Shown here one piece after another: positions 59,600 through 64,000 of a stretch of 64,000 nucleotides of DNA. The notes under the pieces were generated by a model. The model had not been told where the DNA came from and did not search any database. It saw only the letters and a list, made by a program, of their open reading frames with translations. Source of the stretch: Planctomycetaceae bacterium. Lineage in GTDB: Bacteria > Planctomycetota > Planctomycetia > Planctomycetales > Planctomycetaceae. How positions within the stretch are numbered: the stretch's first letter is position 1; every line of letters begins with the position of its first letter. A program made the position numbers and the translations under genes. Location of the stretch: contig CP051247.1 of assembly GCA_017795105.1 (NCBI GenBank), positions 4,992,001 through 5,056,000 on the forward strand. Reading direction: 5' to 3'.

Positions 59600-60030
59600 G
59601 TGACCAAGCCGCCTGAAAGTTTCCAGGCGGATGGCGCAGCCTCTTGTCGCTGGGAATGTGGGATATGGGTGAGCTTCCTGCGACGCAACGATTGTCTCGT
59701 TATCGAGACATGTCATCAAGACCTGGCAACCTAAGTTCCCTCGCCCCCGTGGGGGAGAGGGTTAGGGTGAGGGGGAAATGCGGGTGACATGCTCCCCGAG
59801 CCGTTGATTCTCCTTTGAATGGATCATCGCTGGTTGATCGCCCCCTCATCCGCCCTTCGGGCCTTCTGCTACAGGCAGAGGTATCAAGCCGCTCCCCCTT
59901 AAAGGGGGCGAAGGGACATGATTCGTCTGAACTGAGATGCAATGGCTACTCTGTCACCTGCCCAAAACTCTTTGAGTCACAAGTTCCCCGTTCCACGCGA
60001 CCCGACCGTTAGGCGGTCGGGCCACCCCCT
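59600..60030. repeat. Repeat-filled gap between purQ and the glycan cluster
   Basis: Around the ~185-bp element lie a family-B fragment (GGCGCAGCCTCTTGTCGC at about 59634-59651), a GTCTCG/CGAGAC hairpin (59695-59709) and a CCGACCGTTAGGCGGTCGG stem with GGGCCACCCCC flank (about 60003-60028). The last resembles the GGGTGGCCCGTC arm of family B. No gene is seen in the 598-bp gap. Confidence 0.6.
59736..59917 (-). repeat. ~185-bp dispersed intergenic repeat, copy 2 (inverted)
   Basis: The reverse complement of this segment matches 15492-15675 in order and spacing of its blocks. It starts with a CCCCCGTGGGGG hairpin plus GAGAGGGTTAGGGTGAGGGG and ends with CCCCCTTAAAGGGGG. Confidence 0.85.
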
Positions 60031-60161
60031 TCTTGTAAACCGCCTTTCTCGCACACGCTGTGCCGGTCGGACAAGGTCTTGACCCTCTTTGGAAAGTTCG
60101 CATATAGTCCGCGCCTTGTCGCTGCCCACAACTCACCCGTAAGTCAGGATGACGGTTCTCC

Positions 60162-60818
60162 ATGGTGAAAATGCAGAAGGACTACGCCTCCTTCCGTACT
60201 CGTCCGGCACGTACTCAATATTTGCATGACCAGTTTGGAAGCGTTCTCAAGGGAAAGATTCTCGATGTCGGCTGCTATGAAGCGCCTTTGCGCGAGATGC
60301 TGCCCGATGAGGAGTATTGGGGGATCGATATCGTCGGGAAGCCCGACCAGGTTGTCGATCTGGAAAAAGCCGAGTCTCTGCCTTTCAAGGACGGAGCCTT
60401 CGACTGCGTGATCTGCATCGAGGTACTGGAGCATCTCAATAACCTGCACGATATGTATGCGGAACTGTTTCGTGTCAGCAGCAGCGATGTCATTGTCTCA
60501 CTGCCGAATTGCTGGTGCGGAGCTCGTCAGAAAGTTGGCCGTGGTAACGGGGAAATCCTGCATTACGGTCTGCCTTCCAAGAAGCCGGTCGACCGTCACA
60601 AATGGTTTTTCAATGTGACTCAGGTTTCTGAATTCTTCTCAGCGGCCTGCCCGGCTGATTACGAACTGGTTGACCTGAGAGTTGTCGAAAAGCCTCGCAG
60701 TCGTGCGCTGCAGTTGTTGCGTAAGTTCTGGTTCTCGACCAAAGCCTACGACAATCGATATGCCCACACCGTTTTCGGCGTCTATCGACGTCGCCAGGCC
60801 CAGAAAATGGCTGCCTGA
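60162..60818 (+). CDS. Class I SAM-dependent methyltransferase
   Basis: A 218-residue methyltransferase of the Methyltransf_11 type: KILDVGCYEAPLREMLPDEE (motif I), then WGIDIVGKPDQVVDLEKAES and FDCVICIEVLEHLNNLHDMY. The carboxy part has VSSSDVIVSLPNCWCGARQK, GEILHYGLPSKKPVDRHKWF and a basic end. It begins the cluster of glycan-modifying genes and is 56 bases before a second methyltransferase. The acceptor is unknown. Confidence 0.85.
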   Translation: MVKMQKDYASFRTRPARTQYLHDQFGSVLKGKILDVGCYEAPLREMLPDEEYWGIDIVGKPDQVVDLEKAESLPFKDGAFDCVICIEVLEHLNNLHDMYAELFRVSSSDVIVSLPNCWCGARQKVGRGNGEILHYGLPSKKPVDRHKWFFNVTQVSEFFSAACPADYELVDLRVVEKPRSRALQLLRKFWFSTKAYDNRYAHTVFGVYRRRQAQKMAA

Positions 60819-60874
60819 CGAACGTATAAGTCACAGATACTGAACTATCGCAGTCCCGATCAGGATGACCAAGG

Positions 60875-61663
60875 ATGCGGCTCCACAAGCAAGATGTTTT
60901 CCCCGGCTACATGTCTCAGGCGGTCGGTTTCTTCAAGGACCAGCCAGCCGGACAGCACATTCTCGATCTGCCTGCGGGAAACGGCAAGCTGACGGCCGCC
61001 CTGCGTGATCTCGGGCACACGGTCACTCCGGCAGATATCAATCTGCAGAAGAGCGACTTTGTCTACGCCGATATGACAAAGCGGTTGCCATTCGACGACG
61101 AAACTTTCGACGGCGTCATTTGCCTCGAAGGGATCGAGCACGTTCTCAATCCGTTTCTGCTCCTGGGCGAACTGATTCGCGTCTCCAAAGTCGGCGGGCA
61201 CGTCGTCGTTTCGACGCCAAACATTATGAACATGTGGTCGCGCCTGCAGTTCCTGTTCACAGGGACGTTCTATCAGTTTCATCCTTCTCAGCTGCATGAC
61301 TACGAGCCGGAAGAGGCAGTCGATCGTTTTCACATTTCGCCGATGTCCTATCACACGATGCGATATCTGGGCGACTACTTCGGAGCGGATGTCGCTGAGG
61401 TGCGGGGCGATAAGGCCAAGCGGGGATTTCTCTCACCGCTCTACCTCGGCATCAAGGCGGCCGGTTCGTTCTGGTCTCGCTCGCTCTACTTCTCGAAGAA
61501 GTACGAGCAGTACCGCGAACGCAATGCTCGAATCCATCAGCAGTCCAACTCCTGGCCGGCTCTGACGGGGCGTTCAATCGTCATGGTCTTTGAGAAGAAG
61601 CGGTCCACGCGGGTCGCTCCCACGGATGTGTTCCTGAATGAGGAAGCGGTGAAGGCCGCCTGA
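60875..61663 (+). CDS. Class I SAM-dependent methyltransferase
   Basis: A 262-residue methyltransferase: HILDLPAGNGKLTAALRDLG (motif I, with LPAGNG), VTPADINLQKSDFVYADMTK, FDGVICLEGIEHVLNPFLLL and KVGGHVVVSTPNIMNMWSRL, the latter typical of sugar or lipid methyltransferases with a C-terminal cap. The cap region (about residues 125-230) is aromatic-rich. It lies between a methyltransferase and a sulfotransferase, so it probably acts on the same glycan. Confidence 0.85.
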   Translation: MRLHKQDVFPGYMSQAVGFFKDQPAGQHILDLPAGNGKLTAALRDLGHTVTPADINLQKSDFVYADMTKRLPFDDETFDGVICLEGIEHVLNPFLLLGELIRVSKVGGHVVVSTPNIMNMWSRLQFLFTGTFYQFHPSQLHDYEPEEAVDRFHISPMSYHTMRYLGDYFGADVAEVRGDKAKRGFLSPLYLGIKAAGSFWSRSLYFSKKYEQYRERNARIHQQSNSWPALTGRSIVMVFEKKRSTRVAPTDVFLNEEAVKAA

Positions 61664-61713
61664 TCGCAGTTAAACAATCGGGTGTCCGGCCTGCCGCTCA
61701 CGCAGGTGACGAC

Positions 61714-62415
61714 TTGGCATTATTGCTGAAGAACGGGGCGATCTTTCTGCACATTCCCAAGACGGGCGGAAAGTGGGTCGCCGATGTTCTCACCCGCTCC
61801 GGGCATGTGAAACGGAAACTCTCGCACAAGCACTGCGGGATTCATCAGCTCTATTCGCCGACTAATCGCGATGCTCCCCGAACGCTCAAACGGTTTCTGC
61901 GCGGAACGGGCCGGGCGTCTGTCTCCGGCCCCAGGCCGTACCTGTTCTGTTTCGTGCGGAATCCGCTCAGCTGGTACGAATCCTGGTTTCGGTACATGTC
62001 TCAGCCGGAAATGAACTGGCGGAACTACGGACACGAGATCGATCTGCGTCGCTGGCATCCGAATTCGATGCTGAATGGACTGGGAGCCGCGGATTTCAAT
62101 CAGTTCATCCGCAATGTCATCGCGAAACGGCCCGGCTATGTCACGGAGTTGTACGGCTGGTACACCACGCCTCAGGTCAATTTCATCGGCAAGCAGGAAT
62201 CGATTCGGGAAGATCTCCTGGCCGTGCTCAAGCAGATGAACCTGAGCGTCGATGAATCGCTAATCTACGAGTCGGCGAGAGTCGGCGCGAGCAAAACGCC
62301 CCGTCAGAACGTGACCTGGGATCCTGCTCTGAATGAGGAAGTGAAGCGGCTCGAGTATGCCGGGCTCGTAAGGTACGGCTACGCGGACACTGCTGCAGAG
62401 ACGAGGGCCGCGTGA
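61714..62415 (+). CDS. Sulfotransferase-family protein
   Basis: A 233-residue protein with sulfotransferase landmarks. The 5'-phosphosulfate loop GAIFLHIPKTGGKWVADVLT lies near the N-terminus. The 3'-phosphate site is FCFVRNPLSWYESWF (about residues 88-102), followed by INFIGKQESIREDLLAVLKQ-like text. It would transfer sulfate from PAPS to a carbohydrate. The start appears to be TTG, preceded by CAGGTGA; no ATG is available in front of the loop. It lies 50 bases after the methyltransferase gene. Confidence 0.85.
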   Translation: MALLLKNGAIFLHIPKTGGKWVADVLTRSGHVKRKLSHKHCGIHQLYSPTNRDAPRTLKRFLRGTGRASVSGPRPYLFCFVRNPLSWYESWFRYMSQPEMNWRNYGHEIDLRRWHPNSMLNGLGAADFNQFIRNVIAKRPGYVTELYGWYTTPQVNFIGKQESIREDLLAVLKQMNLSVDESLIYESARVGASKTPRQNVTWDPALNEEVKRLEYAGLVRYGYADTAAETRAA

Positions 62416-62561
62416 GGACCGTCATTTTGAAAGAGTCTGGAAACCGGGATTGATCGATATCCGCGATCTTTCGTATAAGCCGCCCGTGTCATGGAATACA
62501 ACGTCTTCGGATAATGAATCGCATCGATTAGACGCCATTGCGGCTGAGCAGGAGGAACAAA

Positions 62562-63329
62562 ATGGAGTCTGTCACTCAGCCGCCTTTCTCCGCCGCGGTC
62601 ATCTGTTACAACGAAGAAAAGCATATCGCCAACTGTCTTCGCTCCCTCACCTGGTGCGAGCAGGTCGCGCTGGTCGACTCCGGTTCGGAAGACCGCACGC
62701 TGGAGATCGCCGCCGGGTTCCCCAATGTGGAAATTCATACCCGCCCATTCGATACGTTCATCAAACAGAAGAACTACGCGTTGTCGCTCTGCCGCAACGA
62801 ATGGATTGTGTCGCTTGATGCCGACGAAGTGCTGACCGAAGAAAACATCGCGGAGATTTCCGAACTGCCGCTCGATGTCTCGGGGTATCGCATCGGACGT
62901 CGCTCGTTCATCGGCGACCAGGAAATCCGGCACGGTACCTGGAGCCCGGACTATCAGCTGCGACTCTTCCGCAAGTCCTGCTCGCAGTGGGGCGGCACCA
63001 ATCCTCACGAATCGATTCAGATTCACGGCGACGTCGGACGACTGAAGTCGCGGATGCTGCACTACAGCTACGACAACTTCGATCAGTTCATCGCCCGCAA
63101 CACCAAATATATCCACATGATGGTCGACCATCTCGAACAGTCTGGTCGGACCACGAATGCCGCCGAGCCGTACGTGCATTGTGTCGGCAATTTTCTCAAG
63201 GCCTACATCCTGAGAAAGGGATTCCTCGACGGCGCTGCCGGCCTGTTTCTGGCCCGCCACATTGCCGGGGGATCGTTCCTGAAATACCGACTGCTGGCCG
63301 AACGATCTCGCGAACGGCGAGCCGCCTGA
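62562..63329 (+). CDS. GT2 glycosyltransferase (WaaE/KdtX-like)
   Basis: A 255-residue family 2 glycosyltransferase: FSAAVICYNEEKHIANCLRS, VALVDSGSEDRTLEIAAGF with the donor-binding Asp, FIKQKNYALSLCRNEWIVSL and the DADE metal motif. It ends with WSPDYQLRLFRKSCSQWGGT, HESIQIHGDVGRLK and a hydrophobic-basic tail. The pattern is that of LPS-core enzymes like WaaE/KdtX. The strong AGGAGGAAC ribosome site decides the start over an upstream one. It lies in the glycan cluster, 30 bases before a TylF-like gene. Confidence 0.93.
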   Translation: MESVTQPPFSAAVICYNEEKHIANCLRSLTWCEQVALVDSGSEDRTLEIAAGFPNVEIHTRPFDTFIKQKNYALSLCRNEWIVSLDADEVLTEENIAEISELPLDVSGYRIGRRSFIGDQEIRHGTWSPDYQLRLFRKSCSQWGGTNPHESIQIHGDVGRLKSRMLHYSYDNFDQFIARNTKYIHMMVDHLEQSGRTTNAAEPYVHCVGNFLKAYILRKGFLDGAAGLFLARHIAGGSFLKYRLLAERSRERRAA

Positions 63330-63358
63330 TTCATTGTTAGTTCCAGAGGGAGTGGCGA

Positions 63359-64000
63359 ATGCCGACCATCTTCAAAATCGCAGGAAGCAGTGTGCAGTCT
63401 CTCAAGAAGAAGCTGAAGACTGCCCGCCGGACCGCTCGGCTCCGCAAGGAAATGCGTGATATCGATCCGGCCGACCTGGCGATCATCGAACGGGTTTCGC
63501 CCTTCACGATGCTCAGCCCGGATCGGATCTACGCCTTCATTCAGGCGACCCAGCACATTACCCACGCCGGCATCCCGGGCGCGATTGTCGAATGCGGCGT
63601 CTGGAAGGGCGGGGCGGTGATGTCGTCGCTGCTGGCCATGCGGAACCTCAACCGCAGCGATCGGGACTATTATCTCTATGATACCTTTGAAGGAATGCCG
63701 AAGCCGTCGGAAGCGGACAAGAAGTTCGACGGCGATTCTCTCGACCAGGCCTTCGCGGCCCGTCAGTGTGGAGAAGATGCTTCCGACTGGTGCCGCGGTG
63801 AGTTCGGCGAAGTGCACGAGAACGTGCTCGGCACCGGATACGATCCGAGCCGGATTCAATTTATCAAGGGTAAGGTCGAAGACACCATTCCCGGAACGCT
63901 GCCGGAGCAGATCGCGATCCTGCGTCTCGATACCGACTGGTACGAATCGACGCGACACGAACTGGAACACCTTTACCCGCTTCTCGCACCCGGCGGCGTG
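63359..64000 (+). CDS. TylF/MycF-family methyltransferase (partial, cut by window end)
   Basis: The frame runs from ATG through the end of the window (214 codons, no stop). After a basic leader it reads FTMLSPDRIYAFIQATQHIT, GAIVECGVWKGGAVMSSLLA (SAM site), YYLYDTFEGMPKPSEADKKF and IAILRLDTDWYESTRHELEH, the signatures of the macrocin O-methyltransferase TylF family, which needs Mg2+. These often modify sugars in surface polysaccharides of bacteria. It follows the GT2 gene with an AGAGGGAG ribosome site. The 3' end lies outside the window. Confidence 0.92.
   Translation, partial: MPTIFKIAGSSVQSLKKKLKTARRTARLRKEMRDIDPADLAIIERVSPFTMLSPDRIYAFIQATQHITHAGIPGAIVECGVWKGGAVMSSLLAMRNLNRSDRDYYLYDTFEGMPKPSEADKKFDGDSLDQAFAARQCGEDASDWCRGEFGEVHENVLGTGYDPSRIQFIKGKVEDTIPGTLPEQIAILRLDTDWYESTRHELEHLYPLLAPGGV

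Noticed and set aside
61708..61720. TTGGCATTATTGCT as a sigma-54 promoter of the sulfotransferase gene
   Set aside because: The gap between the two boxes is too short and it overlaps the start codon.

Overview
The window looks like a chromosomal segment of a planctomycete (phylum Planctomycetota, probably family Planctomycetaceae or a close relative). The evidence is a DUF1570 peptidase-like protein, a Ser/Gly-rich secreted protein with a TIGR03000 domain, an HTTM-domain membrane protein, sulfatases, several GroEL paralogs, many lineage-restricted membrane proteins, GTG/TTG starts and loose operon structure. No rRNA, tRNA or CRISPR array was recognised. The genus cannot be named from the sequence alone.

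Layout. 0-8.4 kb: a degenerate sulfatase-like protein overlapping a DUF1570 peptidase, a DUF3592 membrane protein, the Ser/Gly-rich TIGR03000 protein, an HTTM protein with a small partner, and a TPR lipoprotein. 8.4-18 kb: rimI, a Bfd-type ferredoxin with a Fur-like palindrome upstream, a methyltransferase with a GT2 glycosyltransferase, leuB, a PhyH dioxygenase and a Gfo/Idh/MocA oxidoreductase. 18-21.4 kb: poorly conserved genes (HEAT-like, membrane and LRR-like proteins) and a decayed toxin-antitoxin pair. 21.8-27.2 kb: an SGNH hydrolase, small secreted and membrane proteins, larC with a 23-unit His-Asp tail, a LOG-family protein and a release-factor-like GGQ protein.

27.5-45.2 kb is a protein-quality-control island: groES1-groEL1, a RAYT/REP unit, a sulfatase, a GT-C glycosyltransferase, an AsmA-like giant, then groEL2-groES2-groEL3-dnaJ-grpE-fmdB-yacG-nucleoside phosphorylase. 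Both chaperonin loci carry near-consensus sigma-54 promoters (TGGCACG-N4-TTGC). Both also carry the same 37-bp bipartite upstream element with identical internal spacing. This is the strongest regulatory signal in the window and suggests one sigma-54 activator controls both loci. The three GroELs differ: only GroEL2 has a GGM tail (His-rich), and only GroEL2 departs from the usual apical substrate-binding motif.

45-60 kb: an EboA-domain protein, an RND/HlyD adaptor, a SpoU methyltransferase, a Coa1-like protein, YjbQ, aroC, an aminotransferase, an FAD/Fe-S dehydrogenase-moaD-moaE operon, recQ and purQ. 60-64 kb: a surface-glycan modification cluster (two methyltransferases, a sulfotransferase, a GT2 enzyme and a TylF-type methyltransferase cut by the window end).

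The gaps between genes are full of short palindromic repeats. At least seven families are visible, mostly as inverted pairs, including a ~185-bp element present at 15.5 and 59.8 kb in opposite orientation. One RAYT transposase is flanked by its own repeats.
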